Below, piece after piece: positions 34,218 to 43,591 of a DNA stretch of 64,000 nt; the stretch's first letter is position 1, and each line of letters opens with the position of its first letter. The stretch comes from Lamprocystis purpurea DSM 4197 (GTDB lineage: Bacteria; Pseudomonadota; Gammaproteobacteria; Chromatiales; Chromatiaceae): positions 41,023 through 105,022 of the forward strand of contig NZ_KB902408.1 in NCBI RefSeq assembly GCF_000379525.1, in the 5' to 3' direction. The notes under the pieces were generated by a model. The model saw nothing but the letters and a program-made list of their open reading frames with translations. It was not told the DNA's origin and searched no databases. The translations under genes and the position numbers were made by a program.

Positions 34218-35333
34218 TTAGTTCCCTGTAACCGGTGTCACATCCTGAGCCTGCATGGCCGTCGGCATGGGAACGTGCCGGATCTCCTTGCCGCCGAAAT
34301 CGACTTTGTTCAGCGCGATCGTGCGGACCGTCAGGTCACCGTAGGTGCGAAAGAAGGCGATCTGGTTCTTGAGGTCATAGACCGTTACCCACTGGGTCGT
34401 GTCGTAGTCGATGGTCGGGTTGCCCCCGGTCTTGGACGGGATTTTCTCCGCCACCACCCCGTGGGGGATGTCCACCGCGTTGAGGATGTGGAACGCCAGG
34501 TTCGCGCCCTCGGCCGCGGTCGCCACGGGGGTTGACGCGTAGACGAGGGCGGTGGCTTTCACAAAGCGGCTGGGCGGCGTGTAGTCCCCCGGCAGCCCGA
34601 GAAGTCCCGTGCCCTGGCCGAGCGGCGTGACTTCGACCGAGCCCAGTTTGAGGGCATCGACGTTGATGTTCGTCAGGTCGATGTGGTTACGCAGGTTCGT
34701 CTGGTGCCAGTCGAAGGGCGGGGAATTGGTGAGGACGCCGATGGGGTTATCATTGATGTGCAACTTGCCGTTGAGATATTCGACCACGATGGAGTTCCCC
34801 TGCGCGTCGGTGATGGCCCAGTGGAGCGGCAGCGGACCGGCCTGCGGCAGAACGAGTTCGTAAACGGTGATCTTGGGTAAGGCCTCGCGCACCTCGGCGA
34901 CCGTCGCGAATTGACTCAGGAGCCAGTTGGCAAGCTCGACGTTGGAGACCGCGTGCTTGCCCTTGCCCGGGAACGGTTGGTACTGGGCGAAACCAGGGAG
35001 GAAGAGCGCGCCAACCGACAGACCGGCCTCATTCATGCCATCGGCCGCGACGTCCAGGCCAAGGGCATTGATGCCGAGGAAGCCGTGCTTCGCCGTCCAG
35101 GTCATGCCGGGCTTGAGGTCGGGGGCGGTGGCTGTCAGGTGGTGGCCGCGCGGCACCAGCATCACCTGGCTCTTGAGGTCCATCGCGAACTCCATCGAGC
35201 GGCCGACGATCCAGGCCCCGTCTTGAGACTGGAGGCGGAAGGTCGTACAGGCCGCGGCGGGCGCGGGCGGCAGAGCGAACGCGGCGGCGGTCAGCGCGGC
35301 GAGCAGGGGGCGGGTCAACGATCGGACGGGCAT
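34218..35333 (-). CDS. secreted choloylglycine hydrolase/penicillin acylase family (Ntn) amidase
   Basis: The 371-residue protein has a signal peptide (LLAALTAAAFALPPAPAAA) and then CTTFRL, so cleavage exposes Cys29 as the N-terminal nucleophile. Family residues follow: VGRSMEF (Arg and Asp/Glu positions), GMNEAGLSV, and NSPPFDWHQTNL. The family hydrolyses linear amides such as conjugated bile acids, penicillin V or acyl-homoserine lactones; the substrate here is unknown, and acyl-homoserine lactone or peptide-like amides are the better guess for a free-living bacterium. It is convergent with the ABC transporter. Confidence 0.88.
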   Translation of the reverse strand: MPVRSLTRPLLAALTAAAFALPPAPAAACTTFRLQSQDGAWIVGRSMEFAMDLKSQVMLVPRGHHLTATAPDLKPGMTWTAKHGFLGINALGLDVAADGMNEAGLSVGALFLPGFAQYQPFPGKGKHAVSNVELANWLLSQFATVAEVREALPKITVYELVLPQAGPLPLHWAITDAQGNSIVVEYLNGKLHINDNPIGVLTNSPPFDWHQTNLRNHIDLTNINVDALKLGSVEVTPLGQGTGLLGLPGDYTPPSRFVKATALVYASTPVATAAEGANLAFHILNAVDIPHGVVAEKIPSKTGGNPTIDYDTTQWVTVYDLKNQIAFFRTYGDLTVRTIALNKVDFGGKEIRHVPMPTAMQAQDVTPVTGN

Positions 35334-35372
35334 GGCGGTGTCTCCTGGGTTAGCGCCGGGGTGAGTCAACAC

Positions 35373-35672
35373 TGGGAAATCATGACAGATCCCCGGCGCA
35401 TTGCGAGCGTCGTTCGCGCGGCCGCCGCGCCGCCCGGCATCGGCACCAGGGTCAGGACCTTGCGGGGTGCCGTGATAAGCGGTCGGCGTCCATGCCGCGC
35501 TTGGCTTGAACCGGCACGTTCATCCGAATTCGACCGATCCCCCGCACCTGGAAAGCCGCTTCCGGCGCACCCACCTCTACGCTGACGCGGTGAACCTGCG
35601 CCTCGGAGCGGGCAGTCAGACCGGGCGTCGATGCAGGTCCAACGGCCACCACCTCAGTCACAGGCACCCTTC
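35373..35672. other. intergenic region between amidase and DUF255 gene
   Basis: This is the divergent promoter region of the flanking genes. No supported coding region or clear promoter motif was recognised. Confidence 0.35.
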
Positions 35673-37742
35673 ATGTCCAACCCACCGTCCGCGGGTCCCG
35701 CCAACCGGCTTGCCGAGGCTACCAGCCCTTATCTTCGGCAGCATGCCCACAACCCGGTCGATTGGTGGCCCTGGTGTCCGGAGGCGCTGGCCTTGGCGCG
35801 GGAGCAGGATCGGCCGATCCTGCTATCCATCGGCTATTCGGCCTGCCATTGGTGCCATGTGATGGCCCACGAGTCATTCGAGGACCAGGCCACCGCGGAG
35901 TTGATGAATCGCCTGTTCGTGAACATCAAGGTCGACCGCGAGGAGCGGCCCGATTTGGACCGGGTCTACCAGACCGCGCATCAATTGATGGCCCGGCGCT
36001 CCGGCGGCTGGCCGTTGACGGTCTTCCTGACCCCGGAGACCCACCTGCCCATCTTTGCCGGGACCTATTTTCCGCGCGAGCCGCGGCACGGCCTGCCCGC
36101 GTTCAGCCAGCTGCTGAACGGGGTGGCGCGCGCCTGGCGCGAGCAACAAGCGGCGATCAGCGCCCAGGCCGCGGATTTGACGGAGGCCCTCGGCCGGTTG
36201 GAGCCCGCGGCTGACACGGCGCTGCCGGGGGCGGACGTGCTGGACGCCGCACTGACGCAGCTCGCGGGCAGCTTCGATGAGCAAGACGGCGGGTTCGGCC
36301 GCGCGCCCAAGTTTCCTCACGCCACCAATCTGGAGTTTCTGCTGCAGCATCACGCCCGCACCATCGCCGCGGGCGAGCCTGACGGGCGTTCGCTGCGGAT
36401 GGCCGTCGTCACCCTGGAGCGCATGATTCGCGGCGGGATCAACGACCAGCTCGGTGGCGGTTTCTGCCGGTATTCGGTCGATGACCGCTGGGAGATCCCA
36501 CACTTCGAGAAGATGCTCTACGACAACGGCCCGCTGCTCGCGCTGTGCTGTGATGCCTATGCCGGCACCGGCGACAGCCTGTTCCGCGAGGCGGCCGAGG
36601 CCACGGCGAACTGGCTGATGCGCGAGATGCAGTCACCGCAGGGCGGCTATTACTCCAGCCTGGATGCGGACAGCGAGGGCCATGAGGGGCGTTACTATGT
36701 CTGGGATCGGGAGCAGGTGAGGGCCTTGCTCACCCCGGCCGAGTATGAACCCTTCGCGATCGTCTATGGACTCGATCAGCCGGCCAACTTCGAGGGCCAG
36801 TGGCATCTGCACGGGTATCAGACGCCGGTCGAGGCGGCGCGGCGCCTGGGGCTGCCGCCGGCACAGGTCGCGGCCCTGCTTGCCGGTGCCCGCGCCACGC
36901 TCTTCGCCGAGCGTGAGCGGCGGGTGCGCCCCGACCGCGACGAGAAGGTGCTGACCGCCTGGAATGCACTGACCATCAAGGCGATGGCCCGGGCCGGGCG
37001 GGTGCTGGAGCGGCCGGACTATCTGGAGTCCGCGCAGGCCGCCCTGGGCTTCATCCGTCGCACCCTGTGGCGGAACGGACGCCTGCTCGCGACCTGTAAA
37101 GACGGCACCGCCCACCTGAACGCCTATCTGGACGACTATGCGAACCTGCTGGATGCCTTGCTGGAACTGCTCCAGACCCGGTGGTCCAGGGCCGATCTTG
37201 ATTTCGCGGTGGACTTGGCTGAGGTCCTGCTCGACCAGTTCCATGATACCCAGGCCGGCGGTTTCTGGTTCACCGGACGCGACCACGAGCCGCTGATCCA
37301 TCGCCCCAAACCCCTGGGAGACGAGTCGCTGCCCTCCGGCAACGGCATCGCCGCTCACGCCTTGCAGCGGCTGGGGCACCTGCTCGGCGAACCGCGTTAT
37401 CTGGACGCCGCGACCGGGACCCTCAAACTGGCGGCCGAGGCGATCCGTGGTCTGCCCTATGCCCACGCCACCTTATTGTTGGCGCTGGACGAGTCGCTCG
37501 ACCCACCCGAGCTGCTGGTGATCCGCGCCGAATCCGACCTGCTGGATGACTGGCAGACCGCCGCGCAGCAGGGCTATCAGCCGCGGCGGATGGTGCTTGC
37601 CATCCCGAATACCGAGACCGACCTGCCCGGCGCCCTGGCCGGCCTGGTGCCGGGCGCCGGACCCCGCGCCTATCGCTGTCGCGGCACCCACTGCGAGCCG
37701 CCGCTGACGGAGAGCGCCGCACTGTCCGGTCAGCAGCCGTGA
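35673..37742 (+). CDS. DUF255 thioredoxin-like/glycosidase-like protein (YyaL, SPATA20 family)
   Basis: The 689-residue protein starts with the DUF255 thioredoxin-like domain: NRLAEATSPYLRQHAHNPVDW, SIGYSACHWCHVM with the CxxC site (about residues 53-56), NIKVDREERPDLDR and GGWPLTVFLTP. A long alpha/alpha toroid domain follows (GGFGRAPKFPH, GGINDQLGGGFCRYSVD, ADSEGHEGRYYVW). The family is widespread and conserved, but its reaction is unproven; a redox or sugar-related role has been proposed. Start ATG 35673 gives the family N-terminus. Its last 13 bases overlap the convergent DsrC-like gene. Confidence 0.92.
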   Translation: MSNPPSAGPANRLAEATSPYLRQHAHNPVDWWPWCPEALALAREQDRPILLSIGYSACHWCHVMAHESFEDQATAELMNRLFVNIKVDREERPDLDRVYQTAHQLMARRSGGWPLTVFLTPETHLPIFAGTYFPREPRHGLPAFSQLLNGVARAWREQQAAISAQAADLTEALGRLEPAADTALPGADVLDAALTQLAGSFDEQDGGFGRAPKFPHATNLEFLLQHHARTIAAGEPDGRSLRMAVVTLERMIRGGINDQLGGGFCRYSVDDRWEIPHFEKMLYDNGPLLALCCDAYAGTGDSLFREAAEATANWLMREMQSPQGGYYSSLDADSEGHEGRYYVWDREQVRALLTPAEYEPFAIVYGLDQPANFEGQWHLHGYQTPVEAARRLGLPPAQVAALLAGARATLFAERERRVRPDRDEKVLTAWNALTIKAMARAGRVLERPDYLESAQAALGFIRRTLWRNGRLLATCKDGTAHLNAYLDDYANLLDALLELLQTRWSRADLDFAVDLAEVLLDQFHDTQAGGFWFTGRDHEPLIHRPKPLGDESLPSGNGIAAHALQRLGHLLGEPRYLDAATGTLKLAAEAIRGLPYAHATLLLALDESLDPPELLVIRAESDLLDDWQTAAQQGYQPRRMVLAIPNTETDLPGALAGLVPGAGPRAYRCRGTHCEPPLTESAALSGQQP

Positions 37743-38065
37743 CAGTAGTAGTCGGGCAACCCGGCAATGCGGCAGGCCTGCCGACAGCCGCCGTCGGGGA
37801 ACAGGGACTCCAGGTGTCTGCGGGTGCAGGGGACGTGCTCCGTGATCGCGGTGCCGATGCTCTTGATCACCACCCGCGGTGACGGGGGGATCTCGTGGGT
37901 GGCGTAATAGTCACGCAGGAACGCGATCACGCGCCAATGACAGTCGGTGAGTTTCAGTCCCTCCTCGGCGGCCAGGGTCAGCGCCAGGTCACGGTCCCAA
38001 TCATCGAAGCGGGCCAGGTACCCCTTCTTGTTCAGATGGCGTCCGGCGACTTGCAGGTTGAGCAT
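37730..38065 (-). CDS. TusE/DsrC-family sulfur-relay protein with unusual C-terminus
   Basis: The 111-residue protein shows the DsrC fold sequence: KKGYLARFDDWDRDLALTLAAEEGLKLTD, HWRVIAFLRDYY, and C-terminal GGCRQACRIAGLP. DsrC carries sulfur on conserved C-terminal cysteines in sulfur oxidation or tRNA thiolation. Normal DsrC ends C-x10-C-x with a final P-x-G-C-V. Here the sequence after GLP is DYYCHGC, so cysteines are 10 and 13 residues after the inner Cys and there is an extra Cys in GGC. The start at 38065 gives the normal length. It is a divergent paralogue, not the dsr-operon DsrC. Confidence 0.88.
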   Translation of the reverse strand: MLNLQVAGRHLNKKGYLARFDDWDRDLALTLAAEEGLKLTDCHWRVIAFLRDYYATHEIPPSPRVVIKSIGTAITEHVPCTRRHLESLFPDGGCRQACRIAGLPDYYCHGC

Positions 38066-38305
38066 CGGTTTGTCCTCCGCCCTTGGATGGGCTGGTTGTT
38101 GTTGATTCACTGATCCTGGTAGTGGGGCAGTCCGTGCCGCGCCGACGCTCGGCCGACGATCACTCAGAAAATCAGTTATTGCTTGTTTACTAACGCGATT
38201 CGCTATCCATGTCGGATCACATCGGCCCTCATCATGGCCTATTTTTTTGATCCTGTAACCGAATGCAGATCAATTCGCCTAAAAAAACCTCAGCAAGCGG
38301 CTGCC

Positions 38306-38438
38306 GGCCTTGATCACGGTTCCGGCCACGCGGCCTTGTAGGGTGGACAAGCGCAGCGCAGTCCACCCGCGGCGCACGGGGTTCGGTGGACTGCGCTAGC
38401 GCTTGTCCACCCTACGGCCGGAACGATGATCGAGGTCC
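38306..38438. repeat. modular palindromic repeat, subtype 1 (second copy)
   Basis: Same orientation and core as 7336-7468, with ends GGCCTTGATCACGGTTCCGG and GGAACGATGATCGAGGTCC. It lies in the 450-base gap between the DsrC-like and glycerophosphodiesterase genes. The rest of that gap (38111-38300) is AT-rich and holds the DsrC-like promoter, but no exact motif was fixed. Confidence 0.85.
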
Positions 38439-38516
38439 GGCCGACGTCGCCCTGGCGGACTCTGATCCTGTGTCGCCGGTGATCGAGCGCGGCACGCCGC
38501 CGCCCGCCAACCGGCC

Positions 38517-39785
38517 TCAGCGAGGCAGGCCCATACAGTTGGCGTAGTAGGTCACGGTGGCCGGCCAGTCGGCGAAGACACCCATCACGCCCACGTCCTT
38601 GGCCAGTACATGCAGGACTTTCATGACATCACCTTCACGGGAGATGGCGGAGTCGAACGTCTGGTAGTAGAAACCGTTGTTGCCGTCGGCCAACAAACCG
38701 GAACGCTCCAGGGTCCAGGTGATGATTTTGAGTCCGGCCGCCTTGGCGTCCATGGCATACTGGGAGGGCACGATCTGCTCGCCGGCGGTGGTCAGCAAGG
38801 CGAAGGTGGGCGGCGCGACGATGTTGAATCCCTCGGCCTTGTACCCGAGCAGATCGGCGGCGCTGGGCAGTGCCTCGACCGTCTCCGCGTCATCCAGGTA
38901 GACGGCTTGTCTGCCGAATGCGGGTTCCTGGGCGATCCAGTAACGGATATCGCGGATGTCGAAGGATTGGGGATAGACGTTGCGTGGGGGTACGCCGGCG
39001 GCACGGTATTCGTCGATCATCTGCTGCGCATAATCCTCCTGCGTGTAGCCCTCATAGGGCATGGTCACGCTGGCGCTCTTCAACTCCGGTGTCATTTTCA
39101 CGTGCAGGACTTTGAACAGTTCGATGCTCTCGGCATGGGTGAGCAGGGTGCCGCTGGTCGGACCCGCGTAGAGGTCGGTGCGGAAACTGGGGGTTCCGCC
39201 CAGATATTCGCGCGCTGTCTGGGCTGCGGGGTTGAAGGCGTCCATCTTGCCCCTGAGTGACTTGAACTCGGCAAGGGTGATATCGCTGGTGCAGCACAGG
39301 GCCGAGGCCGGCGTATCGATGGTGCCGTCGTACTTGAAGGTTGCGGCGGTGAACGGCTTGGAGCACTTTTCGGCAAGCGGGGTGTCCAGAATATTGGTGG
39401 TCGTGTGCAGATCGCACTGGGAGTGACGGCAGACCAGTTCCTTGTCTGCGGTGAAGGTCACGTCGCACTCGATGATCCCGGCGCCCATGCGTGCCGCGGC
39501 CACATAGGACTCCAGGGTGTGTTCAGGGAATTGCAGGGCGGCACCGCGGTGGCCGATGGAGAACGCCGTCTTGCGCAGGTCGCTGTTGGCGCATGAGCGC
39601 AGTTTGTTCTTGAGTGGGCCGTCGGCCATGTCGTCCACCAGAAAACCGGGGCGCGGACCCAGGTGAATCGTATTGCCGATACCCTTGTATTCATTGAACT
39701 GACCGGCTGACCAAGCCGCCTGAGCAAGGCCGGCAGCCGCCAAGCCGACCAGCAGTGTCAGGATCGTCGTCGTGCTGCGAAACAT
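38517..39785 (-). CDS. periplasmic glycerophosphodiester phosphodiesterase
   Basis: The 422-residue protein has a signal peptide ([15 protein letters not shown]) and a GDPD TIM-barrel: [18 protein letters not shown] contains the catalytic His and Glu, [26 protein letters not shown] has the metal-binding E-x-D and second His. [13 protein letters not shown] lies near the end. GlpQ-type enzymes release glycerol-3-phosphate from phospholipid head groups. It is longer than cytosolic UgpQ and has several Cys pairs, as expected for a periplasmic member. The start at 39785 is set by the signal peptide; the frame is open 35 codons upstream. Confidence 0.88.
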   Translation of the reverse strand: MFRSTTTILTLLVGLAAAGLAQAAWSAGQFNEYKGIGNTIHLGPRPGFLVDDMADGPLKNKLRSCANSDLRKTAFSIGHRGAALQFPEHTLESYVAAARMGAGIIECDVTFTADKELVCRHSQCDLHTTTNILDTPLAEKCSKPFTAATFKYDGTIDTPASALCCTSDITLAEFKSLRGKMDAFNPAAQTAREYLGGTPSFRTDLYAGPTSGTLLTHAESIELFKVLHVKMTPELKSASVTMPYEGYTQEDYAQQMIDEYRAAGVPPRNVYPQSFDIRDIRYWIAQEPAFGRQAVYLDDAETVEALPSAADLLGYKAEGFNIVAPPTFALLTTAGEQIVPSQYAMDAKAAGLKIITWTLERSGLLADGNNGFYYQTFDSAISREGDVMKVLHVLAKDVGVMGVFADWPATVTYYANCMGLPR

Positions 39786-39916
39786 CGGGAATTCCTCGTT
39801 CTGGTGAAGGGAGTGGGTGGGCAAAACGTCGGCCTTGGCCGTGCGCTTCACGGGCGCCGCCGGGTAGGTGAATGTCTGATGTTTTAGCACGATACGATTA
39901 CGAAAAAGCGACAGTC

Positions 39917-40426
39917 ATGCGACGGTCTTGCGCGACTGCCTGTCGATTTCGGTTGCCGGGGGTACTGGTGCTATTGATGCGATTGATGCGATTGATCGTT
40001 ACGGCGATGGTGACCGTGGTCGGAATCGGCTGCGCGGCGTTGCTGTGGGCCGCGGAGCCCGCGCTCGACGCGCGGGCCGCCGCGGCCGGGCGCCAACAGG
40101 CGGCGGGCGGCTGGTTACAGCTCGAACAGGATCAGCGGGCGGTGCGCCGTCAGGCCGAACCCATGACACCACCGCAGTCGCAGCAACTTGAGATCCAGGC
40201 GCAGCAGGAACGGCTGGAACTGCGGGGGACACTTCAGGATCAGCAGCGAGAGCTAGACCAGGCCGCGCGCGCTCGATCGCGTGCCGCCGATCCCGGCACA
40301 TCGCCGCCGGGGCAGGGCGCACGCGCGCTGGGGCTGCAGATGCGCCAGGCAAGGGAACTGGACGCGCTGCGCTTGCGCCGCGGACTGGACCGCGGGTTTC
40401 GGGCGCCGCCGACGCCGGGGCAGTAG
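39917..40426 (+). CDS. hypothetical exported protein, Gln/Arg-rich helix
   Basis: The 169-residue protein has a basic N-terminus and a hydrophobic segment (VLVLLMRLMRLIVTAMVTVVGIGCAALLW) ending in WAAEPALDA, a likely signal peptide or anchor. The rest is low-complexity and rich in Gln, Arg and Ala (QQLEIQAQQERLELRGTLQDQ), predicted to be helical or coiled coil. No family is recognised. It is divergent from the glycerophosphodiesterase. Confidence 0.5.
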   Translation: MRRSCATACRFRLPGVLVLLMRLMRLIVTAMVTVVGIGCAALLWAAEPALDARAAAAGRQQAAGGWLQLEQDQRAVRRQAEPMTPPQSQQLEIQAQQERLELRGTLQDQQRELDQAARARSRAADPGTSPPGQGARALGLQMRQARELDALRLRRGLDRGFRAPPTPGQ

Positions 40427-40598
40427 TGTCAGGGGGGTGGATGCGGCGCGCGCGACCGCCGTGCCAAATCCCGAGCAGCGTGCGGCGCGCCTTATCCACC
40501 CTACAACGACAACTTTTAAACCGCGTCTCCACCGACGTTGGTGAAATCACCAAGGTTGAACATACGATGAAAATTTCGCATGTCGCGCTGGACGCGGT

Positions 40599-41852
40599 TT
40601 AGTTCAATTGAATCCGCTGTCCCCAGGGCACCTTTGACTGACCCTTGACCAGCCAGATGACCGGGTAAGGGGGTTCCTGCTTGGGGAATTCGCCCTCGGC
40701 GTCGGTGAAGTAGATCAGCAAATCGGGCTGGATACCGGCCTTGGCGACCCACTGGAAGACCGGGACGAAGCTGGTCCCGCCGCTGCCCTGGAGCGCGGTC
40801 GGGCGAATGACCTGCTCCCAGGGCTCGTAGCGGAAGGGCGCGCCCGCGCACAAGGCAGCGTCGCAGGGCAGCAGGGTCACGCGGGCACGCACCTGGCCTT
40901 TCAGGGCGTCGATCTCATCGATGAACTCTTCCAGTTCCTGATCTTTGATGGAGCCGGAGGTGTCGATGGCGATGATCAGGTCCAACTGCTGGCTGCGCAG
41001 GCTGGGAAGGATGAAGTCGCCCTCCCGGCGCGACGGACGGGCATAGCTGAAGTCGTCTCGGGCGGTGGCGCTCAGGTAGCGCGCGAGCAGCATCCGCCAG
41101 GGTAATTGCGGCTGAAGCAGATGGTCGATCATCCGCGCGAGCTCGCCGCCGAGTTTGCCGGCCTGCATGGCCTGCTGTGCGGCACCGGCCAGGCGCTGCT
41201 GCCACTGCACCGCGAGGGTGTCCTGTTCGTCGGGTGTCAGCGGTTGGGGGGCGCCGGCTCCGCCGCCCGGTTCGGGCTGGGCGTTGCGTGCGCCGCCTTG
41301 ATCCGGCTCGCCCGCGGCGGGCTGCTGTTGCGGTGGCCGCTGGTCCAGGTCTTTTTCGGTCAAACCGCTCTGCCGGCCGCGGTCTTGCTGGTGTTGATCG
41401 TCCTGATCGTAGGCGTGGGTGTCGAGCGTCTCGGACTGATCCTGTTCGGCGATCAGCGGATAGATTTCCTCCGCCGTCATTCCCTTGTACATCGGCATGA
41501 CCAAGGCCCCCGGCGGCGGCGTCAGTCCGTCGGCGATCAGCAGCGGGTTCACGGCGTAGTCGCAGGCCAGATCCCAGCGGTGACGCACGCGATGCCGACG
41601 GCGGGCGAAGTGGGAGAGGGCACAATGCAGGGCCTCATGGGCGAGGATGAACTGGGTCTGATCCAGGGTCAGTGCCGCGATGTACTCGGGATTGTAATAG
41701 AAAGCGCGGGCATCGGTGGCGGTGGTCTTGCACCAGTCCGTGGCGGCGGCGTGCATCGGCAGGCGCAGCACCAGCGCTCCCAGGAACGGCTTGTCCAGGA
41801 TCAGCCGCGTGCGGGCCGCAGCTAGCTTGGTTTCAATGGGGGTTGGTGGCAT
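40599..41852 (-). CDS. VWA-like/putative metallopeptidase domain protein (second module)
   Basis: The 417-residue protein has the HExxH-like motif FILAHEALHCALSH (about residue 72) and a C-terminal VWA-like domain with IIAIDTSGSI (MIDAS) and YFTDAEGEFP. A Gln/Asp-rich linker lies between. It belongs to the DUF2201 family like the larger protein at 8040, but the two share only motifs. It pairs with the MoxR ATPase upstream at 42071, separated here by 218 bases holding a REP-B palindrome. Function is inferred as a MoxR partner. Confidence 0.85.
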   Translation of the reverse strand: MPPTPIETKLAAARTRLILDKPFLGALVLRLPMHAAATDWCKTTATDARAFYYNPEYIAALTLDQTQFILAHEALHCALSHFARRRHRVRHRWDLACDYAVNPLLIADGLTPPPGALVMPMYKGMTAEEIYPLIAEQDQSETLDTHAYDQDDQHQQDRGRQSGLTEKDLDQRPPQQQPAAGEPDQGGARNAQPEPGGGAGAPQPLTPDEQDTLAVQWQQRLAGAAQQAMQAGKLGGELARMIDHLLQPQLPWRMLLARYLSATARDDFSYARPSRREGDFILPSLRSQQLDLIIAIDTSGSIKDQELEEFIDEIDALKGQVRARVTLLPCDAALCAGAPFRYEPWEQVIRPTALQGSGGTSFVPVFQWVAKAGIQPDLLIYFTDAEGEFPKQEPPYPVIWLVKGQSKVPWGQRIQLN

Positions 41853-41895
41853 AGCGATCAGTGACGGATCGGAAAAAAGTTAAACAACCGATACA

Positions 41896-42046
41896 CTCGT
41901 TGTCGTTGTCTTCTCGTTCCCACGCTCCAGCGTGGGAATGCCGTCCGGCCGCTCCAGCGGCCAGTGGCATCACGCGACGCCGGTGTTCCTGCGCCGGAGC
42001 GTGGGGGCCAGATTATCGAAAACTCGATTACGACAACGACAACGAG
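41896..42046. repeat. REP-B palindrome enclosed in a 15-bp inverted repeat
   Basis: CTCGTTGTCGTTGTC (41896-41910) and its exact inverse GACAACGACAACGAG (42032-42046) enclose REP-B sequence: CCCACGCTCCAGCGTGGGAA, GGCCGCTCCAGCGGCC and a degenerate closing arm. It separates the MoxR and VWA genes of module two. Confidence 0.75.
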
Positions 42047-42070
42047 AAAGACCGGGGCGCCAACGGCGTT

Positions 42071-43114
42071 TCACTCAAACAGCATGACATCCGCCACCGC
42101 CTGCGCCCAGTCGGCGAAGGCCGGCACCTCGAACACCCGGTTGCCGATCGCCCGGTGCAGGTCGGACACCAGCATGACGCCCAGTTCGCGGGCCGGGAAT
42201 CGATTGGCATAGCGCAGTATGTTGCCGATGGTCTGATCGCGGCGGTCGCTGTCCTGGGCGCGGATGGCGCGGCCGACCAGGGCGGCGGCCACCGCATACT
42301 GGAGGTCGATCTCGCGCGGCACCGGCACCGGGTCGCCGTTGACGATGGCGTCCAGGTCCGGCATCTGGTCCAGGCTGTTGATGAAGGCCGTGAGTTCGAT
42401 GCCGGCGGCGGGTCCGACACAGGCCTGCAAGGTCCCTTGCAGCAGTTCCGGGTGGTCCTCGAACTTCTTGAGACCGCGATGGGCGAATTCCCAGGAGCGG
42501 GGCGAGGGGAAGGCCACCGGGTTGTGAGCCGGATCGAAATCGAACAGCAACTCCGGGCGAAAGCGCAGGAAGGCGATCACCCGTTCGTCGATCCCGCTAC
42601 GATAGGCCCAGGCTACCCAGTCGTCCAAGTGGGTTTCGACCTCGAAGTGCGAGAAGCGGTTGGCCAGCGGTGCCGGCATGCTGTAAGTCACGCCGCGATC
42701 ACCCTGGCGGTTGCCGGCGGCGAAGATCGCCCAATGCGCCGGCACCTGGTACTCGCCCAGACGGCGGTCGAGGATCAGTTGGTAGGCGGCGGCCGATACC
42801 GCCGGCGGGGCCGAGGTGATCTCATCGAGGAACAGGATGCCGGTCGGGCCGTGGCGCGCGGCATCGGGCAGCAGCGCCGGGATCGCCCACTCCACCCGGT
42901 TCTCCACCCGGAAGGGGATGCCGCGCAGATCGCTCGGCTCCATCTGCGACAGGCGGATGTCGATCAGCGGCACCTGATGGCGCCCGGCGATCTGGGCCAC
43001 CATCTGGGATTTGCCGACGCCCGGCGGACCCCACAACATGACGGGTGTGTGGTGACCCTCGGGGGTGCTCGCAAACTCGCGCTCCAGGACGCGAAGCAAC
43101 AGGGCTGGACGCAT
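42071..43114 (-). CDS. MoxR-family AAA+ ATPase (second module)
   Basis: The 347-residue protein has Walker A WGPPGVGKSQM (about residues 27-36), Walker B ILFLDEITSAPP (about 95-106), sensor 1 AAGNRQGDRG and FPSPRSWEF. ATG 43114 is chosen because the sequence from MRPALLLRVLEREF matches the family; the frame upstream is not conserved. It heads the second MoxR/VWA module, both genes on the minus strand. It is clearly diverged from the MoxR at 9855, so the two modules are old paralogues or separate acquisitions, not a recent duplication. Confidence 0.87.
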   Translation of the reverse strand: MRPALLLRVLEREFASTPEGHHTPVMLWGPPGVGKSQMVAQIAGRHQVPLIDIRLSQMEPSDLRGIPFRVENRVEWAIPALLPDAARHGPTGILFLDEITSAPPAVSAAAYQLILDRRLGEYQVPAHWAIFAAGNRQGDRGVTYSMPAPLANRFSHFEVETHLDDWVAWAYRSGIDERVIAFLRFRPELLFDFDPAHNPVAFPSPRSWEFAHRGLKKFEDHPELLQGTLQACVGPAAGIELTAFINSLDQMPDLDAIVNGDPVPVPREIDLQYAVAAALVGRAIRAQDSDRRDQTIGNILRYANRFPARELGVMLVSDLHRAIGNRVFEVPAFADWAQAVADVMLFE

Positions 43115-43388
43115 GGCGGGTCTGGTTCCTCGTGGGTACGGGGGTCGGACAGGTTGTTCACCGCGTCGCGCCGACGCGGGGGCGGGCAGTCGCCACGCCT
43201 GGAGAAACATGGGTTTGGTGCTCGGACTTCACAAGCGGACAGGACACCAACCGCCGCGGGCGGCGGTCAGTGTCTTGTCATCCATAAGAAAACCGCTGTA
43301 TTCTAATCACCCTTCTCGTCCCCGCGCCCGCTCGGAGGACTGGCGGCGATCACAGGGGATTCCAAAACAAAATGCCCGGAGACCGGAA

Positions 43389-43586
43389 ATGAACCAGTTC
43401 TACTACGACGCCGTCACCAAGATGGAAGAAATGGGCGTCGATGACGAATATATCCAGGGGTGGCAGTGTGGTTTTCTCCAGAACCCCAAGCGCGAAGAGC
43501 AGCGCCTGACCGAGGCCTACGAGGCCGGTTACACCGACGGGGAAGAGAAGTCCACCGACAACTTCGGCGAGTGGGTCGCGGACTGA
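43389..43586 (+). CDS. small acidic hypothetical protein
   Basis: The 65-residue protein begins MNQFYYDAVTKMEEMGVDD and is rich in Asp, Glu and Tyr with one Cys; ATG 43389 has GGAG ten bases upstream. A clear intrinsic terminator follows six bases after its stop, and a promoter-size gap precedes it, so it is a monocistronic gene. Its compact layout and own terminator argue for a real gene. No family or function is recognised. Confidence 0.72.
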   Translation: MNQFYYDAVTKMEEMGVDDEYIQGWQCGFLQNPKREEQRLTEAYEAGYTDGEEKSTDNFGEWVAD

Positions 43587-43591
43587 ACCGG

